NCBI GenBank assembly: GCA_934476515.1
Contig: CAKSNZ010000017.1
Coordinates: forward strand, 1 to 40,573
From: an uncultured Ruminococcus sp.
GTDB taxonomy: Bacteria > Bacillota > Clostridia > Oscillospirales > Acutalibacteraceae
Direction: 5' to 3'
Length of the DNA: 40,573 nt
Shown here piece after piece: positions 7,441 to 14,336 of this stretch. Each line of letters begins with the position of its first letter. Positions within the stretch are counted from its first letter, which is position 1. A program made the position numbers and the translations under genes. The notes beneath the pieces are model-generated. The model saw nothing but the letters and a program-made list of their open reading frames with translations. It searched no databases and was not told the origin of the DNA.

Positions 7441-8954
7441 AAAAATTAATTTCTATTTTAATTATGCTTTTAATAACTGCATCTATTTTCATTTTACCTA
7501 TGTCAGTATCTGCTAAAGATAAGGATGTTATTACCCTTAGAATTTCAAATTGCGAAGAATATATTGATGAGGGTAATTGGGACAAAGATGATACCATTGA
7601 CCTTGATAGTGGTGATATAATCGGTAAAAATTCTATGATTACTGATTTTGAAAATTGGTATTATAAAACCTATGGCAAAAAGGTTAAGGTTGAATATTCA
7701 ACTTACGGTACAAATGAGGATTTATATAACCAAATTACTCTAGGTGATAATTTTGATTTAGTTTGTCCATCTGATTATATGGGTATGAAAATGATTGATG
7801 AAGATATGCTAGTACCTTTGTCAAAAGAATTTTTCGATACTAGCAACAAGTATAACTATTATGCAAAAGGTGTATCACCATATATCAAAAACTTAATGGA
7901 TTCCACTAAGATTGATAACAAAAAGTGGAGTGACTATTCAGCCGGTTATATGTGGGGTACAATGGGTTTTGTATATAACCCTGATGTTGTATCAACAGAA
8001 GATGCCTCAACATGGAAGATACTTGAAAATAAAAAGTATAGCCGACAAATCACTATTAAAGATAGCGTTAGAGATAGTTATTTTGCAGTTTTAGGTCTTA
8101 TAAATTCAGATAAAATGTCAACAAGTGAATTTAAGAATTCTAAGGACTATAATGAGCAAATAACTAAATTAATGAATGATACCTCACAATCAACAGTTGA
8201 TAAAGCAGAAGAAAGATTACAGGGTATCAAGGATAATGTTTATTCATTCGAAACTGATAGTGGTAAGTCCGATATGGTGTCAGGTAAAGTAGTTGCCAAT
8301 TTCCAATGGTCAGGAGATGCAGTATATAGCCTTGACCAAGCAGAAGAAGACAATTGTTACCTTGAATATGCAGTGCCTAAGGAATGTTCAAACCTTTGGT
8401 GTGACGGTTGGGTTATGTTAAAGCAAGGTATTAACGGCGATAAAGAAAAGCAACAAGTAGCTGAGTCATTTATTAACTTTGTTTCAAGACCTGATAATGT
8501 AATTCGTAATATGTACTATATCGGTTATACAAGTTGCATTTCCGGTGGTGATGACAACAGAATTTTTGAATACATTAATTGGAACTACGGTGCAGAAGAT
8601 GATGAAGAAACTGTTGATTACCCAGTAGGTTTCTTCTTTACAGGTAATTCCAAGGATAAAGATTATATTGTAAAGACTACAAAAGACCAAACAAAAAGAC
8701 AACTGTTTACTCAATATCCTACAGAAGATATTTTAAAACGTTGTGCAGTAATGATGTTCTTTAATAGTGATGAAAATAAACGAATGAACCAAATGTGGAT
8801 TAATGTAAGATGCTTTAATCTAAATTCAATTCCGTCATATGTTTGGTACATTGTTGTTGCAGTAATTATTATAGTTGCAATACTGATAATTATTTATACT
8901 AAAGGTCATACTTTTAGAAATAAGAAAATGCAGAAAAAGTATAAAAAGATATAA
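7437..8954 (+). CDS. potD: Polyamine-binding protein with C-terminal membrane anchor
   Basis: 505 residues, longer than usual PotD (about 350-360). An N-terminal signal sequence ends in VSA without a lipobox cysteine, so it is not an obvious lipoprotein. The body has PotD-like features such as DLVCPSDYMG and YMWGTMGFVYNPD. The C-terminus carries a hydrophobic helix (about residues 465-485, YIVVAVIIIVAILIII) followed by basic residues, which should anchor it in the membrane with the binding domain outside. Extra segments interrupt the usual fold length. Substrate assignment follows the operon. Confidence 0.85.
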   Translation: MKKLISILIMLLITASIFILPMSVSAKDKDVITLRISNCEEYIDEGNWDKDDTIDLDSGDIIGKNSMITDFENWYYKTYGKKVKVEYSTYGTNEDLYNQITLGDNFDLVCPSDYMGMKMIDEDMLVPLSKEFFDTSNKYNYYAKGVSPYIKNLMDSTKIDNKKWSDYSAGYMWGTMGFVYNPDVVSTEDASTWKILENKKYSRQITIKDSVRDSYFAVLGLINSDKMSTSEFKNSKDYNEQITKLMNDTSQSTVDKAEERLQGIKDNVYSFETDSGKSDMVSGKVVANFQWSGDAVYSLDQAEEDNCYLEYAVPKECSNLWCDGWVMLKQGINGDKEKQQVAESFINFVSRPDNVIRNMYYIGYTSCISGGDDNRIFEYINWNYGAEDDEETVDYPVGFFFTGNSKDKDYIVKTTKDQTKRQLFTQYPTEDILKRCAVMMFFNSDENKRMNQMWINVRCFNLNSIPSYVWYIVVAVIIIVAILIIIYTKGHTFRNKKMQKKYKKI

Positions 8955-9002
8955 TAATTCTATAATTGCATTATTTGAATTAAGAAAAGTTGTATAATAA
9001 AA

Positions 9003-9040
9003 AGGAAGTGTGACATTAATTTAACGCACTTCCTATTTGT
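9003..9040 (+). terminator. Probable terminator between potD and tRNA-Ser
   Basis: AGGAAGTGTG (9003-9012) pairs with CGCACTTCCT (9025-9034), one G-U pair, then ATTTGTTT. The T-run is imperfect. A TATAAT at about 8994 lies just before it, so part of this segment may also belong to the tRNA transcription unit. Confidence 0.5.
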
Positions 9041-9042
9041 TT

Positions 9043-9134
9043 GGAGGGTTGTCCGAGTGGTCAATGGTGCGATACTCGAAATATCGTGTTTTACGAAAGT
9101 AAAGCCTGGAGTTCGAATCTCCAACCCTTCGCCA
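9043..9134 (+). tRNA. tRNA-Ser (anticodon CGA)
   Basis: The acceptor arm GGAGGGT pairs with ACCCTTC. The anticodon stem CGATA/TATCG encloses loop CTCGAAA, giving anticodon CGA for UCG codons. A long variable arm (TTTAC-GAAA-GTAAA) is typical of serine tRNAs. The T arm is CTGGAGTTCGAATCTCCA and CCA is encoded at 9132-9134. The phage integrase ends 13 bases downstream, so the tRNA 3' end is the likely attachment site. Confidence 0.95.
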
Positions 9135-9136
9135 TA

Positions 9137-9169
9137 AAAAGCCCATTCTAATGGGCTTTTTTCTTTTTT
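9137..9169 (+). terminator. Bidirectional terminator at the tRNA/prophage junction
   Basis: AAAAGCCCAT (9137-9146), loop TCTA, ATGGGCTTTT (9151-9160), then TTCTTTTTT on the plus strand; the minus strand also ends in a T-run. The integrase stop codon lies inside the loop, so one hairpin serves both tRNA and integrase. Confidence 0.9.
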
Positions 9170-10209
9170 GAGTCATACTTTGGGTCATACTTTTTATTGT
9201 TTTCAAGATTTGAATTAAAAAGTGTGACTATTTTTTTGCTAAATTCAGACTGTTTGTCTTTAAGTGTATGTTGATAAATTTGTTGTAAAACTGCAACATC
9301 TTCCCATCCACCAATTTCACAAATATACTTATCCGGTATTCCATTTGCGTGACACTCACTAGCAAAGTAGTGACGAAGTTTATGGAATGTTGTGTTTATT
9401 TCAACCTCATCCCTTAATTTCTTAAACCATCTTTGAATATCCTTTGGCGTACATCCAAAATACTTCCATTCTCTTAGTTCTTTAATTATTGATGTAGGTA
9501 GAGGTACAAACCTTGTACCGGCTTTAGTTTTAGTAGTATGCTTCACAATATATTTGTTTTGACTGTTAATAACCATGGCTTTGTTTATATACACGCCAAA
9601 GTCTGTTATATCCTCTTTAGTTAATGCACACACCTCAGACCTTCTGAGACTTCCGGCACTTGCGAGAAGTATAGGAACTCTGATTCTCTCATCTGCCTTA
9701 GCAAGTAATCTATTAACCTCAGCAGTTGTAGGTATTATGTATTCCTTCCTTGGTCTCTGTGGTTTAGGCAATGTAGTATGTAACCTTAATTGTGGTCGAT
9801 ACATATTAAGTACAGCAGTAAGTAAACCATAACGAATTCTTACTGTTTTAGGAGAAAAAGAAACTGAAATCTCATTAACTGCTACTTGAATATCATATTG
9901 GGTTAATTTTGACAACTTAGTATTCATTAGTTTAGGAAAAGAATTCTTTGATACTGATATATACCCTCTTATTGTTGATGGTGACAAAACGGCAGACTTA
10001 CTATTGATGTATCTTCTGTAAGCCTCTTTTAATGTCATATCTTCATATGTATCACTATCTTTATTTAGTAGATATTCATTTGCGAGGAACTGAACTTCTT
10101 TTCTTGTTGGAGCAGTAAAAGACCTGTAGTGCTTTTTATTGTCACTATCTGTATAATCATACACTCTAACTCTCCATTTACCACTAGGCATTTTCTTAGG
10201 CTTTGCCAT
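9148..10209 (-). CDS. int: Phage tyrosine-recombinase integrase
   Basis: An N-terminal AP2-like/arm-binding region (MPSGKWRVRVYDY) and a SAM-like core-binding domain precede the catalytic domain. Catalytic signatures: arginine in SLRRSEVCAL, HKLRHYFASE (H-x-x-R) and the C-terminal QIYQHTLKDK with the tyrosine nucleophile. It integrates and excises the phage at the adjacent tRNA-Ser. I chose ATG 10209 (MAKPKK) because AGAAAGGATG lies just upstream; an in-frame ATG at 10314 is possible but falls in the structured leader. The product is about 353 residues. Confidence 0.93.
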   Translation of the reverse strand: MAKPKKMPSGKWRVRVYDYTDSDNKKHYRSFTAPTRKEVQFLANEYLLNKDSDTYEDMTLKEAYRRYINSKSAVLSPSTIRGYISVSKNSFPKLMNTKLSKLTQYDIQVAVNEISVSFSPKTVRIRYGLLTAVLNMYRPQLRLHTTLPKPQRPRKEYIIPTTAEVNRLLAKADERIRVPILLASAGSLRRSEVCALTKEDITDFGVYINKAMVINSQNKYIVKHTTKTKAGTRFVPLPTSIIKELREWKYFGCTPKDIQRWFKKLRDEVEINTTFHKLRHYFASECHANGIPDKYICEIGGWEDVAVLQQIYQHTLKDKQSEFSKKIVTLFNSNLENNKKYDPKYDSKKKKAH

Positions 10210-10233
10210 ACATTTACACATCCTTTCTAAAAA

Positions 10234-10322
10234 AGGGTGCAAAAATCCCTTGTAAATTATATTGAAAAATTTACAAGGGTATGATACAATATTACTTGCA
10301 TTTTGATGTATCATTGCACCCT
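10234..10322. promoter_or_regulatory. Nested inverted repeats in the integrase leader
   Basis: AGGGTGCA (10234-10241) pairs with TGCACCCT (10315-10322). They enclose two further inverted repeats: CCCTTGTAAATT/AATTTACAAGGG (10247-10258 and 10268-10279) and ATGATACA/TGTATCAT (10281-10288 and 10307-10314). The set can fold as a three-way junction. On the minus strand the closing stem is followed by TTTTTT just before the integrase ribosome site, so it could act as an attenuator. Arm-type binding sites are an alternative. Confidence 0.6.
10262..10290 (+). promoter_or_regulatory. Candidate plus-strand promoter inside the integrase leader
   Basis: TTGAAA (10262-10267) and TACAAT (10285-10290) are 17 bases apart, with TG one base before the -10 (extended -10). 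It points away from the integrase and toward the terminator at 10338. Confidence 0.5.
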
Positions 10323-10375
10323 GTGTAGTGATTATCGTCCTTTGGTGCTACCAACACCGAAGGGCGACTTTTTAT
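10297..10375 (+). ncRNA. Candidate antisense RNA to the integrase mRNA leader
   Basis: From the predicted start near 10297 the transcript has no ORF. It ends at a 12-base hairpin, CGTCCTTTGGTG (10338-10349) with CACCGAAGGGCG (10356-10367), then a TTTTTATTAT run. Two of the pairs are G-U on the plus strand and would be A-C mismatches on the minus strand, so the structure favours a plus-strand RNA. It lies opposite the integrase 5' leader. Confidence 0.45.
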
Positions 10376-10389
10376 TATATTTTTTTAGG

Positions 10390-10422
10390 CAATTCGTAAA
10401 AATAGGGTGTTTTTACGAATTG
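10390..10422. repeat. Perfect 13-base inverted repeat
   Basis: CAATTCGTAAAAA (10390-10402) and TTTTTACGAATTG (10410-10422) flank a seven-base spacer TAGGGTG. No T-run follows on either side, so it is not a standard terminator. It lies between the zeta gene and the integrase leader and may be an operator or an RNA element of the integrase transcript. Confidence 0.7.
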
Positions 10423-10455
10423 GGTACTTAAATAACTAGGCTTATATGTAAATTT

Positions 10456-10485
10456 ATTATATTTTAACTATTCTTATAACTTCAA
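10456..10485 (-). promoter_or_regulatory. Candidate integrase promoter
   Basis: On the minus strand, TTGAAG (10485-10480) and TATAAT (10461-10456) are 18 bases apart. This would give the integrase a leader of about 240 bases. A second TATAAT lies at about 10376-10381 on the same strand. Confidence 0.45.
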
Positions 10486-11034
10486 AGCCTCTTTATAGTC
10501 CACAATCCATTGTGGTTTATAACCGTTGGAATATTGGAATTTATTATTTTTGATTTCGGCTACTTTTACAAAGCCGTTTTCGTTATCATAAAAGATAACT
10601 TCATCACAAAGTGGAAGTACAGATTCAAGCGACTTAATTCTTTTGTCAAATCTTCGTTTAACATCATCAGAAGGAATGTTGTGACCACCCTTTCTAACTC
10701 TGTTAGCAATACGGTTTATGCTTTCTTCCATTGAATTAAGACCAACATAGTACATTGTAACATAGTAGCCTTGCTTTCTAGCTTGTTTAATGGTTCGTAC
10801 AGTTCTATGACCGGCAAGGGTAGTTTCTTGTGTGAAAGAAATATTGTTATCTAGGCAGTAGTCTATTTCTTCTATTGCCTTTTTACCTGCCTTAATGTTG
10901 TCAAAGTTGTTTTCCTTTGCAATAACATCTGCATCAATAATGTGACCTAGAAGAACATTCTGACCTTCTAGTACACCTCTTAAACTTGACTTGCCTGTAC
11001 CATTAACTCCGGCTATTAAAATATAATTGTTCAT
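10474..11034 (-). CDS. Zeta-type P-loop kinase, putative toxin
   Basis: 186 residues. Walker A is AGVNGTGKSS. The zeta-toxin pattern continues with an acidic residue in DADVIAKE, ETTLAGHRT, and the arginine-rich segment RVRKGGHNIPSDDVKRRF near residue 120. The zeta/PezT group phosphorylates UDP-N-acetylglucosamine or related sugars and blocks wall synthesis; the COG4185 branch is less characterised. AAAGGTGA is the ribosome site. It lies ten bases after a small XRE gene, a toxin-antitoxin arrangement. The TA role is inferred. Confidence 0.8.
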   Translation of the reverse strand: MNNYILIAGVNGTGKSSLRGVLEGQNVLLGHIIDADVIAKENNFDNIKAGKKAIEEIDYCLDNNISFTQETTLAGHRTVRTIKQARKQGYYVTMYYVGLNSMEESINRIANRVRKGGHNIPSDDVKRRFDKRIKSLESVLPLCDEVIFYDNENGFVKVAEIKNNKFQYSNGYKPQWIVDYKEALKL

Positions 11035-11044
11035 TTTATCACCT

Positions 11045-11239
11045 TTAACTCTTTAGTAGTTCATCAGTAGATACCTTGAAAATCTCTGAAATGTTGATAA
11101 TGGTGTCTATGGATGGTTCCATTTTCCCTTGTTCGTAATTTGATATTGCACTTCTGCTTAAATGCAACATACTTCCTAACTCAACTTGAGTTAGTTTGTT
11201 TTTTAGCCTATATGCTCTAAGGTTGTAAGAAAAAGACAT
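11045..11239 (-). CDS. Small XRE-type HTH protein, putative antitoxin
   Basis: 64 residues that are almost entirely one helix-turn-helix domain (LTQVELGSMLHLSRSAISNYEQ, shown in part: VELGSMLHLSRSAISNYE). AAGGAGG lies seven bases before the ATG. It is co-directional with and just upstream of the zeta-type kinase gene, so it may repress the pair and act as antitoxin. Known PezA antitoxins carry an extra C-terminal toxin-binding domain, which is absent here, so neutralisation would need another mechanism. Confidence 0.8.
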   Translation of the reverse strand: MSFSYNLRAYRLKNKLTQVELGSMLHLSRSAISNYEQGKMEPSIDTIINISEIFKVSTDELLKS

Positions 11240-11326
11240 TAAAATTCCTCCTTCTGTGATAAAAATAAGAATTGCATAGTAATTATTTAATTGAACTATT
11301 ATAATTAAATATAGGAGGTGTATAAA

Positions 11327-11542
11327 ATGAAGTATAAAATAATAAAAGTTTTGTATTCTATATTCTCCTATATTTTCTTCTTCTTAGTGGTTTACTCATT
11401 ACTACTAAAGATAACTTTTTATATTACCAAAATAATATATGGACACAGAATAATTGATTGGTGGGAATTATTATATATTCCTTTGATTATTTGTTTTGAA
11501 ATCAAATATTACCGTCCTTTTTATCCCCATTTTCTGTCCTGA
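11327..11542 (+). CDS. Small membrane protein of unknown function (71 aa)
   Basis: AGGAGG (11313-11318) lies eight bases before ATG 11327. The product has two hydrophobic helices (about residues 8-34 and 45-60) and aromatic-rich ends. It is the only plus-strand gene within the lysogeny module and is convergent with the next gene, overlapping its 3' end by 41 bases. I do not recognise a family. A superinfection-exclusion or TA-type membrane peptide is possible, but nothing in the sequence proves it. Confidence 0.6.
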   Translation: MKYKIIKVLYSIFSYIFFFLVVYSLLLKITFYITKIIYGHRIIDWWELLYIPLIICFEIKYYRPFYPHFLS

Positions 11543-12680
11543 AATTAGTTATATCTATGATATTAGTATCAATAGGTTTGATTTCTAAATTTTTTGATGC
11601 AGTTTGTATTTCATTAGTAATGTTTTCAATTTGACTTTTTTTGGCTTTTTCTAATTCGAGTTTTGCTTTTTCAACTTCAACTTTTTTAAGTTCATTGTCA
11701 TATTCTTTATTTGTGTTATCCAACTTTTTACTTTCAATATCAAGTTTTTTACTTTCAATATCAAGCTCTTTTAGTCTTTTGTTATATTTTCTGTCTAGAA
11801 AACTTTCGATTACCGATACCACAGATGGTATTTGAATATCTTTAATTTTACCACCAAATATTATCATGTAGATAAGTAGTAAAGGTAAATATTTATCTAC
11901 TAAGGTGGTAATTAATTGAAAGATTATATTACCGGCAGAATGAACATTCGTTTTAATGATAATCTTTTCATTAGGATATATCATTCTATAAAACTTACTT
12001 ATGTTATATACAAAAGAAGAATAGTCATAAGAATCAATATCTTTTTCTTGTTGCACCCTAAAAGTACAAGTGAATTTTCCATCATATTTAAAGACATCAA
12101 AACATGCACTTAAAATCAATTCAGCAGAATTATTAAGTGAACTTAAACTATGGTGATTAGTTTGAATACTGGTTAGTAAATAAGGTGAAACTTTTTCAAT
12201 AGGTAATATTTTTATTACTTCTATTTTTCTTCGTTTTTTATACGGACATAAGATATTATTTTCATTACTTTCACTATCAAAGAAATCAATTTCTTTTTCT
12301 AATGTGGTGTGTACCGTATTATCTTCATAATATTCACCTAAGGTAGCAAAAGCTATGATATGAGATCCCATAATAACTGCTATATCACCAACTTTTATTT
12401 CATTGATAAATCTGTTACATTTATTTAATACAGCTTGGGGTCTTTTTTCTTTGTAAGTATTTTCGATAAATTCCTTTAGTTCTTTTGCTTGTTCTTCTGA
12501 TGTGTATCCTATATTACTTTCAGTTATATAATTCCATCCAATAGCAACATACTGGTCTTGTACAAACTCATCAAAAAATTTGTTTTGATATGTACGAATC
12601 ATCCAGAAATTGCTATTATCATGTTCTGGAATACTGATATGCTTTTCAAGATATTTTAAAAAATCAAGTTCTTTACTCAT
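11502..12680 (-). CDS. PUA/EVE-like domain protein with membrane helix and coiled coil, putative defence protein
   Basis: 392 residues from ATG 12680. Residues about 24-125 (FWMIRTY, YVAIGWNYI, NRFINEIKVGDIAVIMG) resemble the N-terminal PUA/EVE-like domain seen in some restriction-type proteins that read modified nucleic acid. A middle region of unknown fold (about 150-245) is followed by a hydrophobic helix at about 253-276. Then comes a charged coiled coil (about 295-350), including LDIESKK repeated twice. No nuclease or ATPase motif is seen. It sits in the prophage accessory segment beside a TA pair and opposite a candidate small RNA. The defence role is inference. Confidence 0.6.
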   Translation of the reverse strand: MSKELDFLKYLEKHISIPEHDNSNFWMIRTYQNKFFDEFVQDQYVAIGWNYITESNIGYTSEEQAKELKEFIENTYKEKRPQAVLNKCNRFINEIKVGDIAVIMGSHIIAFATLGEYYEDNTVHTTLEKEIDFFDSESNENNILCPYKKRRKIEVIKILPIEKVSPYLLTSIQTNHHSLSSLNNSAELILSACFDVFKYDGKFTCTFRVQQEKDIDSYDYSSFVYNISKFYRMIYPNEKIIIKTNVHSAGNIIFQLITTLVDKYLPLLLIYMIIFGGKIKDIQIPSVVSVIESFLDRKYNKRLKELDIESKKLDIESKKLDNTNKEYDNELKKVEVEKAKLELEKAKKSQIENITNEIQTASKNLEIKPIDTNIIDITNFRTENGDKKDGNI

Positions 12681-12697
12681 GTTCCTACTCCCATATA

Positions 12698-12727
12698 TTG
12701 ACAATTAATGCCAAAATGTATTATAAT
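12698..12727 (+). promoter_or_regulatory. Perfect-consensus promoter driving a short RNA
   Basis: TTGACA (12698-12703) and TATAAT (12722-12727) are both perfect, 18 bases apart. The promoter diverges from the putative defence gene at 12680 and no ORF follows before the terminators at 12766 and 12814. Confidence 0.8.
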
Positions 12728-12733
12728 AATTTT

Positions 12734-12806
12734 GAAAGTGAAACAACCACTCTTTACTTTCATATAAGCACTATCTTGTTCCCATCAAGGTAGTGCTTTT
12801 TCTTTT
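12734..12806 (+). ncRNA. Candidate small RNA, about 70 nt
   Basis: The predicted transcript starts near 12734 with GAAAGT, which can pair with ACTTTC at 12756-12761. It ends in a strong terminator: AAGCACTATCTTG (12766-12778), loop TTCCCAT, CAAGGTAGTGCTT (12786-12798), then TTTTCTTTT. The segment holds no ORF with a ribosome site. Read-through would extend it to the second terminator at 12814-12852. It lies between the putative defence gene and immA. Confidence 0.6.
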
Positions 12807-12813
12807 ATTATAT

Positions 12814-12852
12814 CCTCAAGTACCAAAATGGTAGTTGAGGTTCTTTTTTTTT
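12814..12852 (+). terminator. Second plus-strand terminator
   Basis: CCTCAA-G-TACCA (12814-12825) pairs with TGGTA-G-TTGAGG (12829-12840) with one internal G-G mismatch, then TTCTTTTTTTT. It stops plus-strand transcription before it runs antisense into the immA-like gene. Confidence 0.75.
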
Positions 12853-13261
12853 ATTCTATATTATTAACTACATTGTAGTACATTTCCATAGCTTTTTGCA
12901 TAAGGCCCTCAGATACTTCAAACAGTTCTGCAAGTTCCCAACACTGTGTAATACCACTGTTTATAGCCTCAGTAAATTCATCAAGTGGTACAAGTGTTAT
13001 AATAGTTTCTTTCCAAGCTCTTTTTTCTTGCTTTTCCTTAATGTCAAATGGGGAATGAAGATTGTAGAAACTACCTGTTTTAATGTGTGCACATTCGTGA
13101 TATGCAACTTCTTTTTCTTCTATATCGTTTTCGATTTTATCTGTATCAATAGCAATACTTCCATCCGGCAAGGCTATTCCTTTAGCGTTACTTTCCATAG
13201 GAAAGTAATACACATCAATACCATTTCTGTCTATTTCTCTATATACCTCAGTAAGTGTCAT
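12851..13261 (-). CDS. ImmA/IrrE-family metallopeptidase
   Basis: 136 residues with the zinc-protease motif YHECAHIKTG (HExxH at residues 55-59), preceded by the family's short strand region (GSIAIDTDKI). ImmA-type proteases cleave or destabilise the neighbouring phage repressor, as in ICEBs1, and so trigger induction. AAAGGGATAAT precedes the ATG. The gene lies nine bases downstream of the CI-like repressor gene in the same operon, which supports that pairing. Confidence 0.85.
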   Translation of the reverse strand: MTLTEVYREIDRNGIDVYYFPMESNAKGIALPDGSIAIDTDKIENDIEEKEVAYHECAHIKTGSFYNLHSPFDIKEKQEKRAWKETIITLVPLDEFTEAINSGITQCWELAELFEVSEGLMQKAMEMYYNVVNNIE

Positions 13262-13270
13262 ATTATCCCT

Positions 13271-13600
13271 TTATTCGTTATTCTTTTCCTGTGACTTTCT
13301 AAACTTGATAAAATTGATAACATCCTTAACTACTTCATCAGATTCACCCTCTAACTCCTGATATGCAGCATATTGAATACTGCTGGTATCTATTGTAGGT
13401 TGTGTATTTTTTGAGTCCGTTAAAGTGTTCATATCAACATTAAAATAATCAGCAATAGCCTCTAAAGTTTCCATATTAGGAAATCTAGTTCCATTTTCAT
13501 ACATACTGATTGTGCTTTTAGCTAGTCCTAATTTTTTGCCTAATTCCTCTTGATTAAGTCCTGCATTTGTTCTTAATCTTTTCAATACATCTGCAAACAT
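13271..13600 (-). CDS. CI-like XRE repressor
   Basis: The N-terminal HTH (LKRLRTNAGLNQEELGKKLG, then LAKSTISMYENGTRFP) is followed by a short acidic C-terminal segment rather than a LexA-type peptidase domain. Induction would therefore rely on the adjacent ImmA-like protease. ATG 13600 has GGGG seven bases upstream; an in-frame ATG at 13642 is an alternative. It diverges from a Cro-like gene across repeated operators at 13669-13766. Confidence 0.85.
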   Translation of the reverse strand: MFADVLKRLRTNAGLNQEELGKKLGLAKSTISMYENGTRFPNMETLEAIADYFNVDMNTLTDSKNTQPTIDTSSIQYAAYQELEGESDEVVKDVINFIKFRKSQEKNNE

Positions 13601-13668
13601 AATATACCCCAATATAATAAATGATTTATAATTTTCCTTCATAGTGTACCTGAGTACAAAATTATAAT

Positions 13669-13766
13669 ATCACGATATGTGAAAAAAATCAAGAGAAAAA
13701 TTCACAAAATGTGTTGACAATGAAAAACTACTATGCTATTATATAGTTGTTCACAAATCGTGAACA
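13669..13766. promoter_or_regulatory. Lysis-lysogeny switch: divergent promoters and three operators
   Basis: Rightward promoter: TTGACA (13714-13719), 17 bases, TATTAT (13737-13742). Leftward promoter on the minus strand: TTGATT, 17 bases, TATTAT, centred near 13680. Operators of form TTCAC-N5-GTGAA: TGTTCACAAATCGTGAACA (13748-13766, perfect), TTCACAAAATGTGTT (13701-13715) and ATCACGATATGTGAA (13669-13683). One covers the rightward start site, one its -35, and one the leftward promoter spacer. Confidence 0.8.
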
Positions 13767-13785
13767 TAGAAAGGTGGTGTCAGAG

Positions 13786-13989
13786 ATGAACCCAATTAAG
13801 ATTGGTAGCAGAATTAAAACTCTGAGAGAAAATAAAAATATCTCTAGAGAAGATTTCTGTAATGCAGTAAATATCAGCTTATCTGCTCTAAGTATGTACG
13901 AAACAGGTCAAAGAATACCTAGAGATGAAGTAAAGCTAAGAATTGCTAGACTGTTAGATACAACAATAGAGACTCTTTTTTTTACTTAA
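13786..13989 (+). CDS. Cro-like XRE regulator
   Basis: 67 residues forming one HTH domain (IGSRIKTLRENKNISREDF, LSALSMYETGQRIP). ATG 13786 has AAGGTGG eight bases upstream. It is the first gene of the rightward early transcript and diverges from the CI-like gene, which is the usual Cro position. It probably competes for the TTCAC-N5-GTGAA operators. Confidence 0.82.
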   Translation: MNPIKIGSRIKTLRENKNISREDFCNAVNISLSALSMYETGQRIPRDEVKLRIARLLDTTIETLFFT

Positions 13990-13993
13990 CAGG

Positions 13994-14071
13994 TACACAA
14001 TATGTGAACTTTAATAAGTTGATAATTACTCACAAGTAATTATACCATATCAACTGTCCCATAATTGGGAC
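13994..14071. promoter_or_regulatory. Fourth operator-like site and two inverted repeats
   Basis: TACACAATATGTGAA (13994-14008) matches the switch operator half-sites CAC...GTGAA. Next is a nested hairpin, AGTTGA/TCAACT outside TAATTACT/AGTAATTA (14017-14055), then GTCCCA-TAAT-TGGGAC (14056-14071). The stretch fills the gap between cro-like and HNH genes and may regulate early transcription. Confidence 0.5.
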
Positions 14072-14093
14072 TTATCAGAAAGGACTTAATAAA

Positions 14094-14327
14094 ATGGCAA
14101 AAAAAAGAGATTACAAGAAGGAGTATAGAGAATATCACTCAAAGCCAAAGCAGATTAAAGCTAGGGCAGAAAGAAACAAGGCTCGAAAAGAAATGGGGCT
14201 GAAAAAGGGTGATCCAAGAGAGGTTGACCACAAGGTTCCTTTATCAAAGGGTGGCAGTAACAGCAAGAGAAATCTTCGTGTTGTTTCAAGAACCACAAAC
14301 AGGAAGAAAGGTAACAAGCTAAAGTAG
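14094..14327 (+). CDS. Small HNH-type nuclease-like protein
   Basis: 77 very basic residues. The core EVDHKVPLSKGG followed by N-x(3)-NLRVVSR-x-TN matches the first histidine and the asparagine/arginine part of the HNH beta-beta-alpha metal motif. AAAGGACTTAATAAA precedes the ATG. Small HNH proteins occur often in siphophages, usually near packaging genes; here it lies in the early region, so a nicking or RNA/DNA-binding role is unclear. Confidence 0.7.
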   Translation: MAKKRDYKKEYREYHSKPKQIKARAERNKARKEMGLKKGDPREVDHKVPLSKGGSNSKRNLRVVSRTTNRKKGNKLK

Positions 14328-14336
14328 GTGAGAAAA

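Noticed and set aside
11502..12806. A retron-like reading of the small RNA and neighbouring protein.
   Set aside because: No reverse transcriptase motif (YADD) is present in the neighbouring protein or elsewhere in the segment.
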